64,000 nucleotides of DNA from Sulfurovum sp. (lineage in GTDB: Bacteria; Campylobacterota; Campylobacteria; Campylobacterales; Sulfurovaceae). Position numbers and translations under genes: made by a program. The stretch spans positions 806,502-870,501 of the forward strand of contig JAIZOF010000001.1 in the NCBI GenBank assembly GCA_020525365.1, given 5' to 3'. Positions within the stretch are counted from its first letter, which is position 1, and each line of letters starts with the position of its first letter. This document shows positions 1 through 12,831 of this stretch, in pieces. The notes below the pieces were generated by a model, which saw only the letters and a list, made by a program, of their open reading frames with translations, had not been told where the DNA came from and ran no database searches.

Positions 1-1
1 C

Positions 2-4018
<4,017 letters not shown>

Positions 4019-4028
4019 TTTACCTTTT

Positions 4029-4072
4029 GGCTACCATGATTGTTTGTGGTAGTCTCTCTATTATTTTTTTTA
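4029..4072 (+). terminator. Rho-independent terminator of rpoC
   Basis: An 8-bp stem (GGCTACCA pairing with TGGTAGTC, one G-U) with a 10-nt loop starts 11 nt after the rpoC stop. A T-rich tract with eight consecutive T follows after a short gap. It probably ends the rpoBC transcript before the tRNA gene. Confidence 0.7.
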
Positions 4073-4105
4073 GTTAAGATATATAAACCCTCTTTTATAC
4101 TTTTT

Positions 4106-4181
4106 CTCCTCATCGCTTAACTGGATAAAGCAGGGCCCTCCTAAGGCCTAGCTAGGGGTTCGAGTCCTCTTGGGGAGACCA
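4106..4181 (+). tRNA. tRNA-Arg (anticodon CCT)
   Basis: A complete 76-nt cloverleaf can be drawn. The acceptor stem is CTCCTCA with TGGGGAG, then discriminator A and an encoded CCA. The D stem is GCTT/AAGC, the anticodon stem GGGCC/GGCCT with loop CTCCTAA, and the T stem AGGGG/CCTCT with loop TTCGAGT. The anticodon CCT (4140-4142) reads AGG, so it charges arginine. Confidence 0.95.
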
Positions 4182-4222
4182 TAATTCTGTTTGTAGCTAC
4201 TATATATGTATGTCTAAGGTTA

Positions 4223-5461
4223 TTACATATTGATAATTCTATTTTCTTTACTGCGTGTTGTATCATTTAAAAGTACTATTTTTACAAGGTCTTCTTTCTC
4301 TACATTATCAATATCTTCTCCAAAACAGGCAATAGCATTACTTTCTGTTAATGGAGTAAGCATACCTGAGCCTATTTTATTGTTTCGAGTAGGGGTAAAT
4401 ATTCCATTTTTTATTGTTCCAATAATGATATTGGTACGCTTAGCTTTGAGCTTGATATCATGTGAGAATTTAGCATAATTAAAGGTGTGCCAGTGGGTAT
4501 TGGCACCAGCAATCTTGTAAAGTATTGGAATGGAGATAAGGTGTACAGTAAGCATGGTTGTTAGTGGATTTCCTGGCATTGCCATCACAAAGGTATTGCC
4601 CATAGTGCCCATCATGGTTGGACGACCAGGTTTAAGGTTAATACCGTGAAAGAGTGACTTTAGCCCATTAGCAAGAAATGCTTCATGGAGAAAATCAGCA
4701 TCACCCATACTGATGCCCCCTGTGGTAATAATTGCGTCAAAGTGTTTGAGTTTGGCAACAAATGTTTTGCTTGCTTCAAGATTGTCTGGAATACGACCTA
4801 TATAGGTAGGGGAAAATCCAAAACTTTTTAGTAGAGAAGAGACACCAAAGGCATTAGCATTGTAAATATCATCCTCGCTGGCATTTTCCCACGGCTCTTT
4901 AATCTCGTCACCAGTGGATACCACAGCGATACATGGTTGCATAAATACCTCAACTGCCATGATTCCCTGAGCAGAAAGTAAAGCAATATCTGAAGCTCGA
5001 AGAATATAGCCTGCCTCGAAGATAGTATCCCCTGCCTTGAGCTCCTCACTTTTTTTTCTAAAGTTACTACCTAGCTTAATATCTTTAGGAATGGTAACTG
5101 CTTCATCAGTTATATCAATACAACTCTCAATGGGTACGACTGTATCGACATCAGAAGGTAGTTGTGCACCGGTCATAATGCGATAGCATTCATCCACTTT
5201 GAGTGATGCACTTGCCACTTCCCCAGCAAAGATAGTACTAGCAACTCTGAGCCGTTTTCCGGTATCTTTGAACCTAAATGCAAAACCATCCATGGCAGAG
5301 TTATCGAAAGAGGGGAGATTTTTTTTGGCAGTGATTGCTTTGGAGAGGATACGTCCATTTGCATCGGTAATGGCAATAATTTCACTTTTATTTTTGGGTA
5401 CAGCATGATTAAAGGCTATAGTATGAGCCTCAAGAAGAGACAGAGTATCAAAAGTGGTCAT
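4223..5461 (-). CDS. moeA: Molybdopterin molybdotransferase MoeA
   Basis: MoeA inserts molybdate into adenylylated molybdopterin, the last common step of molybdenum cofactor synthesis. The 412-residue length is normal for the family. Typical segments are visible: an N-terminal DNSAMDGFA stretch, the central TTGGISMGDADF motif of the MoaB/Mog-like domain, and KPGRPTMMG followed by MPGNP. The start at 5461 has a strong ribosome binding site (GGAGAAGG) just upstream. It is convergent to rpoC and tRNA-Arg. The nearest molybdoenzyme is NapA at 30.3 kb, which needs this cofactor; that link is inferred from function. Confidence 0.93.
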   Translation of the reverse strand: MTTFDTLSLLEAHTIAFNHAVPKNKSEIIAITDANGRILSKAITAKKNLPSFDNSAMDGFAFRFKDTGKRLRVASTIFAGEVASASLKVDECYRIMTGAQLPSDVDTVVPIESCIDITDEAVTIPKDIKLGSNFRKKSEELKAGDTIFEAGYILRASDIALLSAQGIMAVEVFMQPCIAVVSTGDEIKEPWENASEDDIYNANAFGVSSLLKSFGFSPTYIGRIPDNLEASKTFVAKLKHFDAIITTGGISMGDADFLHEAFLANGLKSLFHGINLKPGRPTMMGTMGNTFVMAMPGNPLTTMLTVHLISIPILYKIAGANTHWHTFNYAKFSHDIKLKAKRTNIIIGTIKNGIFTPTRNNKIGSGMLTPLTESNAIACFGEDIDNVEKEDLVKIVLLNDTTRSKENRIINM

Positions 5462-5613
5462 AACCTTCTCCTTGCAAAACAGAAGTGTTGCTATTATAAC
5501 TTAAGCGTATTAGGGAATACCTTATCTTAAGGAAAAACCAAAGATTTAAAATGATAGATTAATTTCTTTGTCTTAACAATTGTCCCATAGAGATAGTTTA
5601 AGTTAATGGATAA

Positions 5614-5802
5614 TTATGCAAACTTCAGGAAAAGTCCAATAACCAGTGATAGCCCTATGGTGAGCGTAATAACTGATATGGTATGCCATGAAGGTGATAT
5701 AATTTCTTTGGATTCAAGCCATTGAGCAATCCGCATTGCTGGGAATGCCATAAACACAAGCATGACGATACTAAAAACAAGTATAAGTATAATATCAAGC
5801 AT
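5614..5802 (-). CDS. Small two-helix membrane protein, unknown
   Basis: A 62-residue protein with two hydrophobic segments (about residues 3-22 and 40-60) joined by a short polar stretch containing QWLESKE. No family is recognised. It starts 2 nt after the stop of the gene at 5805-6194 and is therefore probably translated from the same message, under the Crp/Fnr-type box at 6255. Two-helix proteins of this size are common near respiratory complexes, but nothing here names a partner. Confidence 0.6.
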   Translation of the reverse strand: MLDIILILVFSIVMLVFMAFPAMRIAQWLESKEIISPSWHTISVITLTIGLSLVIGLFLKFA

Positions 5803-5804
5803 AG

Positions 5805-6194
5805 TTATATTTCATAATATTGGTGTATAAAATTTAATTCTTCTATTTTTTCTATACGAAATTTTGCTTTTATAGAACTATTGTCATCAATAATAAGTAG
5901 TGTATCTCCATCCATTTTAAGATGATGCTTCCCCCATTCTTTTTCTAAGCGTTCAAACTCCTTAAAGAGACTCATATTTGTTGGTTTTTCTTTAAATGCT
6001 TTATTTTTTTTATGCTTAATTGTCAAACCACCAAAACGTTTTTCTAAATAGTAAGGACTGTAGTGCTGTACAATTTTATAGATACGCTTATTTTTAGACG
6101 AGGGTCTACTTTGGAAGAAAACTACCAATGCAGTAAAAGTAAAAGCAGCAAAGAGTGCTAGTGGTAGATACCTATTCCATGCTTGCTGTTTCAT
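5805..6194 (-). CDS. Membrane-anchored protein, unknown
   Basis: A 129-residue protein with one N-terminal membrane anchor (about residues 10-27) and a basic, soluble remainder. I recognise no family. The C-terminal half (MDGDTLLIIDDNSSIKAKF) looks like a small beta-rich domain. It heads a two-gene operon with the 62-residue protein downstream. A TATACT hexamer on this strand (6227-6232) is centred exactly 32 nt from the centre of the box at 6255-6268, so control by the nitrogen-oxide regulator is likely although its function is unknown. Confidence 0.6.
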   Translation of the reverse strand: MKQQAWNRYLPLALFAAFTFTALVVFFQSRPSSKNKRIYKIVQHYSPYYLEKRFGGLTIKHKKNKAFKEKPTNMSLFKEFERLEKEWGKHHLKMDGDTLLIIDDNSSIKAKFRIEKIEELNFIHQYYEI

Positions 6195-6254
6195 TTGTAG
6201 TTCCTAAAATCTTTTGTATAGACTACAGTATAGAGCTTTTTCTTTTATAAAATG

Positions 6255-6268
6255 TTGATACATATCAA
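6255..6268. promoter_or_regulatory. Crp/Fnr-type box serving two divergent promoters
   Basis: The sequence TTGATACATATCAA is a perfect TTGAT-N4-ATCAA box. On the plus side TATGAT (6292-6297) is centred 33 nt away, and on the minus side TATACT (6227-6232) is centred 32 nt away. It sits between divergent genes starting at 6194 and 6327, so one site probably activates both. Confidence 0.75.
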
Positions 6269-6326
6269 TCATAAGCATAAAAGGGTTATGTTATGATATT
6301 TTTCTATCTTTTAAAAAGGGCAAGAC

Positions 6327-6692
6327 ATGAAAAATTTTCTCTACTTAGAGGGTGCATATCTTATATTGGGAGGGATTATTCTTTTAGTCACATTATATGT
6401 AACAACAAGACCTTTCATGTCTTCAGGTGCAGTCAAAAAAGGCTTAATATTAATAACTACTATACTGGTATTCATGATAGGTATACACTATGTGGTTACC
6501 ACTAAAAGAATGAAAGAGGTTAGGATTGCATTTGAGCAGAACAAACCAGTCATCTGTGAGAGTCGTATGCAGAGAAAAGTAGCACAAGCAGTGACGATAC
6601 AGCGCTCAAAGGGATGGGTGCTTGAAGGTAAAAATTTTGTTTCCCCCAACTATACTAGACCCTTTTTTAGTGCTCGATGTATTGTAAAATAA
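6327..6692 (+). CDS. Membrane protein with two N-terminal helices, unknown
   Basis: A 121-residue protein with two hydrophobic segments (about residues 7-26 and 38-56) and a soluble C-terminal part holding two cysteines (CESRMQ and the near-terminal ARCIVK). No family is recognised. The gene is divergent from the unknown pair on the other strand and shares with it a symmetric Crp/Fnr-type box, so the three genes look co-regulated. It lies upstream of norCB but is separated from it by its own box at 6747. A role in NO respiration is inference from regulation only. Confidence 0.6.
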   Translation: MKNFLYLEGAYLILGGIILLVTLYVTTRPFMSSGAVKKGLILITTILVFMIGIHYVVTTKRMKEVRIAFEQNKPVICESRMQRKVAQAVTIQRSKGWVLEGKNFVSPNYTRPFFSARCIVK

Positions 6693-6746
6693 TATATCAA
6701 ATGATTCCTACACCCATAAATATTTTTATGATTTTTATTTGTTTTC

Positions 6747-6760
6747 TTGATGCATATCAA
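6747..6760. promoter_or_regulatory. Crp/Fnr-type box of the norCB operon
   Basis: TTGATGCATATCAA is a perfect TTGAT-N4-ATCAA match. A CATAAT hexamer (6783-6788) is centred 32 nt downstream. It is the only such box ahead of the run 6852-9578, so it probably drives the unknown membrane gene, norC, norB and the small 47-residue gene. Confidence 0.75.
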
Positions 6761-6851
6761 TCTCTTCGGTTTCAGAAAAGGTCATAATACCCTTATGCCT
6801 TGGATGCTTTTCGAAGTTTTTGGCAAATAGATAACTGACAGGAGGCAGACG

Positions 6852-7196
6852 ATGGAAACGTTAATCATTAGGCCAGAGATAGCGTTGGATCAGTTCCTCC
6901 CTATTTTCATAGAGTCAACATTGGTTCTTGTCTTTGGCGTAGGGTATGCAGCAATTATTACCTTATCAAAAATGGGATTCTTCTCCAAAGGATGGATGCC
7001 TGTGGGATATCTATTTTGGGCATTACAAACCTACTTCTTGTATGATCTTTCTCTCTTGATACAGAGTAACCATTTTACGACAAAAGTATTAATGGTTACG
7101 ATGCTAGTCTATATCTTTATACCGCATCTCTATTTCTATTTAATAGAAGAGGCGGAAAAGAAGTATGAAAATATACAAAAGAATATACAGGATTAA
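6852..7196 (+). CDS. Four-helix-like membrane protein leading the norCB operon
   Basis: A 114-residue, very hydrophobic protein with about three to four membrane segments and a short charged tail (EEAEKKYENIQ). It has a good ribosome binding site (AGGAGGC) and follows the Crp/Fnr-type box at 6747. norC begins 64 nt after its stop with no obvious terminator between. I cannot assign it to a named family. By position it may help assemble or deliver electrons to cNOR; that is inference. Confidence 0.6.
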   Translation: METLIIRPEIALDQFLPIFIESTLVLVFGVGYAAIITLSKMGFFSKGWMPVGYLFWALQTYFLYDLSLLIQSNHFTTKVLMVTMLVYIFIPHLYFYLIEEAEKKYENIQKNIQD

Positions 7197-7260
7197 ACAA
7201 TGAACACAAGGTGCTTTAAAAGCTATTTAGGAGAGTTTCAATTAAGAAAAAGGAGGATAC

Positions 7261-7929
7261 ATGGCAAATGAGAATAAGTCAGTATGGGTTAGTATATCAT
7301 TTTGGCGCCGTTCTGCAGCGTGGGTGACAGGATTTGCATCTATTTTGTTGATATGGTTGACATTTGATACGCTAGGTCAAATTAGTATGGGGACAGACGA
7401 GGATCTTAAAAGTGGGATAACCAAAAGGGTACCAGGTCCTACGGTAATCAATTATCATATTGATTACAAGATGAGCGAAAAAAGAGGGCATGAGGTACCA
7501 GTAATTGGAGAAAAAGAACTCTTTTTTGGTAAAGAATGGAGTAAGGAGGAAGCAGCAAAATTATTACATCTTGGTAAATTGACCTCTCAGGCAAAGAACT
7601 GTATGAATTGTCATACACTCCTAGGTAATGGTGCTTATTATGCTCCTGATCTTACCAAAGCGTGGCTTGATCCTGCATGGCAGAATGGTGGACCACTTCA
7701 GGGAATAACAGGAAAAAATACAGTAGAGGAAGCGATGGCAGAATTTCTACAACATCCATCTCGATACCCTACACATGCAAGAATGATGCCAAATCTTGGT
7801 ATTACAGCAGAAGAAGCAAAAGGGTTAGTAGCATTTCTCAAACATATGAGTAGTATTGATACTAATGGTTTCCCAAGAAACTTCTCACAATCTGCTGACA
7901 GAATCAAAGGAGGTACACATGCTCACTAG
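7261..7929 (+). CDS. norC: Nitric oxide reductase cytochrome c subunit NorC
   Basis: NorC is the membrane-anchored cytochrome c that passes electrons to NorB for reduction of NO to N2O. This 222-residue protein has one N-terminal membrane anchor (about residues 18-38), a single heme c site CMNCH (Cys114, Cys117, His118), and the NorC hallmark GAYYAPDLT just after it. NorC proteins are usually around 150 residues; the extra length here lies between anchor and heme site and toward the C-terminus. The ribosome binding site AAAAAGGAGG precedes the ATG. The gene overlaps norB by 11 nt, which indicates coupled translation. Confidence 0.93.
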   Translation: MANENKSVWVSISFWRRSAAWVTGFASILLIWLTFDTLGQISMGTDEDLKSGITKRVPGPTVINYHIDYKMSEKRGHEVPVIGEKELFFGKEWSKEEAAKLLHLGKLTSQAKNCMNCHTLLGNGAYYAPDLTKAWLDPAWQNGGPLQGITGKNTVEEAMAEFLQHPSRYPTHARMMPNLGITAEEAKGLVAFLKHMSSIDTNGFPRNFSQSADRIKGGTHAH

Positions 7930-9352
7930 TATCAAAACAAATGAATTTGCTGGAAATGAATCAAAAAAACTGGCAATGATGTATTTTAGGGTAGCGATTA
8001 TACTCTTTGGCGCACAGTTGCTAATGGGACTTATTGCTGCAATTCAGTTTCTTGCACCAGGGTTCCTCTTTGAGCTTTTTGATTTCTCGGTAGCCAGAAT
8101 GGTACACATCAATGCATTAGTTGTCTGGATGCTTTATGCAATGATAGGGTCAGTTTATTATATGCTATCTGATGAAACAGGGATAGAAACGGTTCATATT
8201 GGTATAGGAAAGCTTGCTTTTTGGGTATTGACTGCTGCAGTTACGGTTGTTGTACTTGTTTACATTTTTGTTCAAGTAGGTTCAGGAACAGAAGCAACTA
8301 TTTGGTTAATTAATGAAGGTAGAGAGTATCTTGAAGCACCTAGATGGGCCGATATTGGTATTGTTGTGGTGGTTCTTACCTTCTATTGGAATGTATTTGC
8401 TACCTACATGAAAGGTCAAAAAACTGGAATTATGACTGTCATGGTTGCTAACTTGATGGCACTGGCGGGTCTCTATCTTGCAGGAATGTTCTTTACAGAC
8501 AATATCTCTATGGACCAGTACTGGTGGTGGTGGGTTATTCATCTTTGGGTTGAAGCAACTTGGGAAGTTTTTGTTGGTACACTTGCAGCTTATGCACTAA
8601 TCAAGATTATTGATGCAAAGCGTGAGATTGTTGAGATGTGGCTTTGGATTGAAGTGTTGATGTTGTTTGGATCAGGTATTCTTGGTTTAGGTCACCACTA
8701 TTTTTGGATTGGTACACCTGAATATTGGTGGGAGATTGGTGCACTCTTCTCTGCACTTGAGCCAGTACCACTAGTAGCGATGTTTGTCCATGTTCTCTAT
8801 GATTGGGGTAAAGAGCAAGGAATCGCTAAAGCAGAAGGAAAGCCAGGTTCAGTAATGAATAATGGTCCTGCAATGGCATGGATTGTTACTAATGCATTTG
8901 GTAACTTCCTTGGGGCAGGTATTTGGGGATTTTTCCATACCCTACCACAGGTAAATATTTATACACACGGAACACAATTTACAGCAGCACATGGACACTT
9001 GGCATTCTTTGGAGCCTATGCAACTATTCTTATTGGGATGATGTATATGGGTATTCAGGGTGCATACGGGATTGAGAGAATGAAGGCAACATTCAAGTCT
9101 AAAATGGCAATCTCTTTAATTACTTTTGGAGTACTTGGAATGACAGTAGCATTGACGATTGCTGGATATGAACAGGTACTGGTAGAAAGAGCAGATCTTG
9201 GAGCTAGCTGGAATGCATTTTTTACAGCACAGAATCTACCTTGGTATGTTCAAGCACAGCTTTGGAGAACGATTATGGGTGTGCTTACTTTTGTTGGGTT
9301 TGTCTATTTAGTATGGGATTTGCTAACAATTGGTAAATCGAAAGCAGATTAG
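7919..9352 (+). CDS. norB: Nitric oxide reductase catalytic subunit NorB (cNOR)
   Basis: NorB is the heme b / heme b3-FeB subunit of cNOR in the cytoplasmic membrane. The start at 7919 is chosen because AAAGGAGG lies at the right distance; an in-frame ATG at 7856 would add 21 polar residues inside norC. The 477-residue protein has about 12 helices. The FeB ligand region HLWVEATWE with its two glutamates, the HH pair in GLGHHYFW, and HGTQFTAAHGHLAFFG for the heme ligands are all present, so the enzyme looks intact. It follows norC with overlap, the standard order. Confidence 0.95.
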   Translation: MLTSIKTNEFAGNESKKLAMMYFRVAIILFGAQLLMGLIAAIQFLAPGFLFELFDFSVARMVHINALVVWMLYAMIGSVYYMLSDETGIETVHIGIGKLAFWVLTAAVTVVVLVYIFVQVGSGTEATIWLINEGREYLEAPRWADIGIVVVVLTFYWNVFATYMKGQKTGIMTVMVANLMALAGLYLAGMFFTDNISMDQYWWWWVIHLWVEATWEVFVGTLAAYALIKIIDAKREIVEMWLWIEVLMLFGSGILGLGHHYFWIGTPEYWWEIGALFSALEPVPLVAMFVHVLYDWGKEQGIAKAEGKPGSVMNNGPAMAWIVTNAFGNFLGAGIWGFFHTLPQVNIYTHGTQFTAAHGHLAFFGAYATILIGMMYMGIQGAYGIERMKATFKSKMAISLITFGVLGMTVALTIAGYEQVLVERADLGASWNAFFTAQNLPWYVQAQLWRTIMGVLTFVGFVYLVWDLLTIGKSKAD

Positions 9353-9434
9353 AGGGAATCTGAGGTGGCTACAGCCTGATAATTAAAGCAGAGAGTATTT
9401 CTCTCTGCATCCTACTGTAATAAAGGAAATAAAG

Positions 9435-9578
9435 ATGTTATTTGAACAGTTTTCAGATATCGTACCAAGTTTTTTTGGATGGCTCAATCAAGGTCCATTG
9501 ACTTTGACAATCTTTCTGCATACATTGATTGTTTTGCCAATGATTTGGATCTATTTTGATGAGAAAAAAAAATTATAA
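9435..9578 (+). CDS. 47-residue single-helix protein after norB
   Basis: A short gene with ATG at 9435, a ribosome binding site (AAAGGAAAT) and stop TAA at 9576. The product begins MLFEQFSDIVPSFFGW, has one membrane segment (about residues 21-41) and ends in a charged FDEKKKL tail. It is 82 nt after norB in the same direction. The layout resembles small accessory subunits of respiratory enzymes. No family is recognised, and the coding call rests on the start signal, the membrane-protein composition and position. Confidence 0.6.
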   Translation: MLFEQFSDIVPSFFGWLNQGPLTLTIFLHTLIVLPMIWIYFDEKKKL

Positions 9579-9664
9579 GGTAAAAATATCTAATGAATGC
9601 CTCTTGTAGAAAGTGTTATCTATTGTCCAATAATATTTTTATATTATAAGTCAATAAAAAAGAG

Positions 9665-9688
9665 ATAAGGGCTAGGTAGAGCCCTTAT
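9665..9688. other. Perfect 9-bp hairpin between norB and nirS
   Basis: ATAAGGGCT and AGCCCTTAT pair perfectly around a 6-nt loop. On the plus strand no T-run follows, so it is not a classic terminator there. On the minus strand it is followed by CTCTTTTTTATT, which would make a terminator, but no minus-strand gene leads into it. It could stabilise or separate the norCB and nirS messages. The rest of 9579-9789 holds no recognised gene or Crp/Fnr box. Confidence 0.5.
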
Positions 9689-9789
9689 GAATAGTGCCAC
9701 AATTAAAGAGAGGCTCAAGATTCTACCGAAAAAAGAGTAACAGAGTGTTGTATTGCTATAAAGCTTTGTTTTTCTAAAAGGAGAAAGAG

Positions 9790-11532
9790 ATGAAATGGGA
9801 TAAACTTCTAGGTTTTGTTACGGTAACAAGTTTTGCTGCAACGATGGTAATGGCAGGCACATCAAATATGGATTTTGCAAAAACATACGAGAAAGAGTGC
9901 CAAGGATGTCATGGGCCAATTCATCAGGGTGGCGTTGGATCAGATCTTAGGCCTGCAGCACTGAAGAAAAAAAGTAGAGAATTTCTTGCAGAAACAATTC
10001 TTAACGGCAGAGAGAATACGGCGATGCCAGCATGGAATCATAAGTTTTCAAAAGATGATGCGACAGGTATGATTGATTGGCTGATGGATTGGAAAAATAC
10101 AGTAGAGTTGACACTGGATTTAGATGAGGTACAAAAGACATGGACCAAACTTGCCGATGTAACTAAACTGGCAAAAAAATATCCTGTAAATAAAGATGGA
10201 AAGCTTGTCTATAAAGGGGCAGAAGTAAAAAACGTTAAAGATATTACTTTTGCAACAGAGAGGGATGCCTCTTTAGTTGATTTTATAGATTCTACAAATG
10301 GAAAAGTACTCTCACGCCATAAGGCGGGTTTTGCAGTACATGTAACTGTAACCAATAAAAATGAGCCACGATATGCTTATTCCATCTCTCGTTCGGGAAG
10401 ATTAACCATGTTTGATATTGGAGCACCTGGACAACCCGCAGTAGCTTCTGTACAGGTGGGACAGGAGTCTAGGGGGCTTGCAGTCTCACCTAATGGTAAA
10501 TATATTATTGCAGGAAATTATAATCCAGGTGGTGCAGTGCTTTGTGATGCACACACACTTAAGCCACTTAAAGCTTATGATACTAGTCGTGTCATTGATC
10601 CCGATGGACAGATTGGACCATCACGTGTAGCAGGAATTGCAGATACACCGTATGGACCATACTTTGCCGTAGCATTGAAAGATGGCGGACATACATATAT
10701 TATTGATTATTCAAAAGAGGGATTCCCTATTGTTGGAGATATACCAAATATTGGAAAGATTCTACATGACTGTTTTCTTAATGAGAACAAAGGAGAAGAT
10801 TTTGGTAGATATTTTCAAATTGCTTCTCAGGGATCAGACCTTATGGGTATTGTTGACTTTAAAACCAAATCTTTGGCAGCAAAAGTTTATACAGGTAAAA
10901 AATCTAAGCCACACCCTGGACAAGGATCAAGCTGGTTTAATAAAAAAATGGGAAAACAGCTTAATGCAACAAACTCTATGAACTTTGGTTCGGTGGTTAT
11001 TTGGAGTTCACCAGGATGGAAAGTAGTTAAAAAGATTAAAACTTCTGGTGGTGGACTTTTTGTTGGAACATCAGAACATACACCATGGATATGGTCTGAT
11101 TGTGTACTTGCTAAACCTGCAAAATATAATGAAGTACACCTGATTAACAAAGAGACACTTAAGACAGATAGAATTATTAAAGTTGGAAAGAAAAAAGGTC
11201 AGTTAATTGATGCTAAAACGAAAAAAATTCTTCAAGAGTGGGATGCAACCCAGCACCAAAAAATAGCTGTAAATGAAAAAGTATTTGGCAAAGAGAAGAT
11301 TATGCCTATACCTAACAAGGTAGGTCCTGCTGTAAAAAATCCAGTACAGCCAAGACTGCTACATGCAGAACCTGCCAATCATGGTAAATGGACTATGATT
11401 TCTGAGTGGACAACAGGAAGAATTGGTATTTATGATTCCAAAACAGGTAAATTTATCAAGTATATCGAGAACTTAACAACACCAACATTTACCTACTCTA
11501 TAGAACACAGACAACACATACCTGGTGCATAA
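9790..11532 (+). CDS. nirS: Cytochrome cd1 nitrite reductase NirS
   Basis: NirS is the periplasmic enzyme that reduces nitrite to NO using heme c and heme d1. The 580-residue product has a signal peptide (cleavage near residues 22-24), one heme c site CQGCH (Cys37, Cys40, His41) in an N-terminal cytochrome domain, and a long C-terminal beta-propeller of the cytochrome D1 type. Length fits the family. A ribosome binding site (AAAAGGAGAAAG) precedes the ATG. No Crp/Fnr box is seen immediately upstream; it may be read from the norCB promoter or its own unseen one. Genes for heme d1 synthesis lie downstream. Confidence 0.96.
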   Translation: MKWDKLLGFVTVTSFAATMVMAGTSNMDFAKTYEKECQGCHGPIHQGGVGSDLRPAALKKKSREFLAETILNGRENTAMPAWNHKFSKDDATGMIDWLMDWKNTVELTLDLDEVQKTWTKLADVTKLAKKYPVNKDGKLVYKGAEVKNVKDITFATERDASLVDFIDSTNGKVLSRHKAGFAVHVTVTNKNEPRYAYSISRSGRLTMFDIGAPGQPAVASVQVGQESRGLAVSPNGKYIIAGNYNPGGAVLCDAHTLKPLKAYDTSRVIDPDGQIGPSRVAGIADTPYGPYFAVALKDGGHTYIIDYSKEGFPIVGDIPNIGKILHDCFLNENKGEDFGRYFQIASQGSDLMGIVDFKTKSLAAKVYTGKKSKPHPGQGSSWFNKKMGKQLNATNSMNFGSVVIWSSPGWKVVKKIKTSGGGLFVGTSEHTPWIWSDCVLAKPAKYNEVHLINKETLKTDRIIKVGKKKGQLIDAKTKKILQEWDATQHQKIAVNEKVFGKEKIMPIPNKVGPAVKNPVQPRLLHAEPANHGKWTMISEWTTGRIGIYDSKTGKFIKYIENLTTPTFTYSIEHRQHIPGA

Positions 11533-11538
11533 AATTTT

Positions 11539-11573
11539 GTGTAGTGAGAATAACCCCTCTTGCTACACTTTTA
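11539..11573 (+). terminator. Probable terminator after nirS
   Basis: Just after the nirS stop, GTGTAG pairs with CTACAC; the stem can be extended by several pairs including two G-U, and a short T-run (CTTTTAT) follows. Confidence 0.5.
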
Positions 11574-11729
11574 TGTAGTCAACAAGAAATCTTATCTTTA
11601 TATAATTACCCTATTTCCTAGTTTTCCTTATCAAAAAACCCATCAAAAGTTCTAACTATTTGATATACTAATGCCACTGTTGTGGATATTTAAGTACAAT
11701 AGAATAGTTTAAAATACAAGGATATCTTT

Positions 11730-12827
11730 ATGAAATTATTACTGTCTATTTTGGTATGGGGAAGCATGCTCTCCTTGGTATTAAATGCAAAAGAGAAATA
11801 TTTTGTTGTAGAGCGAGACAGTGAATCTGTTGCAATAATAGAAGATGGTTTAACAAAGCGATATATGAAACATATGCACAATATGAACCATGGTATTATT
11901 AAATTTGATGGCAGTGATGGATACCTTATCAGTCGTGATGGGTATGTGGTGAAGTTTGATCCTAGAACAGAGAAAAAAGAGACAGAATACAAGACCTCAA
12001 AGTCTGCTATTGGATTTGTTATAGGTAAGCATTATGTTGCTGTTGCCAATTATGATGATAAATCTGTTGATATTCTTACACGTAATCTCAAGCCTATCAA
12101 AAAGATTAAGACGGGTTCGAAGAATGTTGGTATCAAGATATATAAAGATAAGCTCATCTTTGCGCAGATGGACAATGACAAGGTGAGTGTCTATGAAGAT
12201 ATTAACCATGAGAAAGGAATACCAAAGTTCAGGAAGCTTAAAGAGTTCAGTGTCGGTAAGATGCCTTTTGATGCGATGATCAAGGAAAATACCTATATTG
12301 TCGGGTTCTTTTTGACCAAAGGATTTGGTGTAATCGATTTAAATAGTATGCAATACAGTCAGATTGATGTAACGACTGAAGGAAACAAGCCTGTACTAAA
12401 GGTACCCCATTTTGGATTCTGGTCAATTAGTGATAAAAAAACTTTTATTCCTGCAGTAGGTGACAATAAAGTGATGGTTTATGATAAAGATTTTAAATTT
12501 ATTAAAAATATTAAAACAAAAGGATTGCCTGTTTTTACCTCTTTAAGTCCAGATAAAAAATATATTGCTGTGACATTTTCAGGAAAAGATTTTCCTACCA
12601 TAGAGATTGTAGATACCAACACACTTAAAGTGATTAAGTCTTTTACCTTTCCTGGTAAAGTACTACATGTGAGATGGTCCAAGGAGTATCCTGACCTTTA
12701 TGTCTCTGTTAATGATGCCAATCAAGTTAGTGTAATCAATACACAGAATTGGTTCTTGCAAAGAGATATTTTTCAGGTTAAACACCCTTCGGGTATTTTT
12801 CTCTACGAAATGGATAATAAGAAATAG
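11730..12827 (+). CDS. nirF: Heme d1 biosynthesis protein NirF
   Basis: NirF is a periplasmic D1-propeller protein needed for late steps of heme d1 synthesis. This 365-residue product has a signal peptide (about residues 1-20) and then a propeller resembling the C-terminal domain of NirS but without any CXXCH, which separates NirF from NirS and NirN. Repeated blades are seen (for example EIVDTNTLKVIKSF and VSVINTQNW). It follows nirS in the same direction after the terminator-like hairpin. It is convergent with the pentaheme cytochrome gene; the stop codons lie 4 nt apart with no terminator between. Confidence 0.8.
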   Translation: MKLLLSILVWGSMLSLVLNAKEKYFVVERDSESVAIIEDGLTKRYMKHMHNMNHGIIKFDGSDGYLISRDGYVVKFDPRTEKKETEYKTSKSAIGFVIGKHYVAVANYDDKSVDILTRNLKPIKKIKTGSKNVGIKIYKDKLIFAQMDNDKVSVYEDINHEKGIPKFRKLKEFSVGKMPFDAMIKENTYIVGFFLTKGFGVIDLNSMQYSQIDVTTEGNKPVLKVPHFGFWSISDKKTFIPAVGDNKVMVYDKDFKFIKNIKTKGLPVFTSLSPDKKYIAVTFSGKDFPTIEIVDTNTLKVIKSFTFPGKVLHVRWSKEYPDLYVSVNDANQVSVINTQNWFLQRDIFQVKHPSGIFLYEMDNKK

Positions 12828-12831
12828 AAGA

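Noticed and set aside
7201-7275. 23-codon frame between the 114-residue gene and norC
   Set aside because: No ribosome site, runs over the norC start and its ribosome site; looks like chance.
7856-7918. ATG at 7856 as norB start
   Set aside because: It lies deep in norC; the strong AAAGGAGG site fits ATG 7919 instead.
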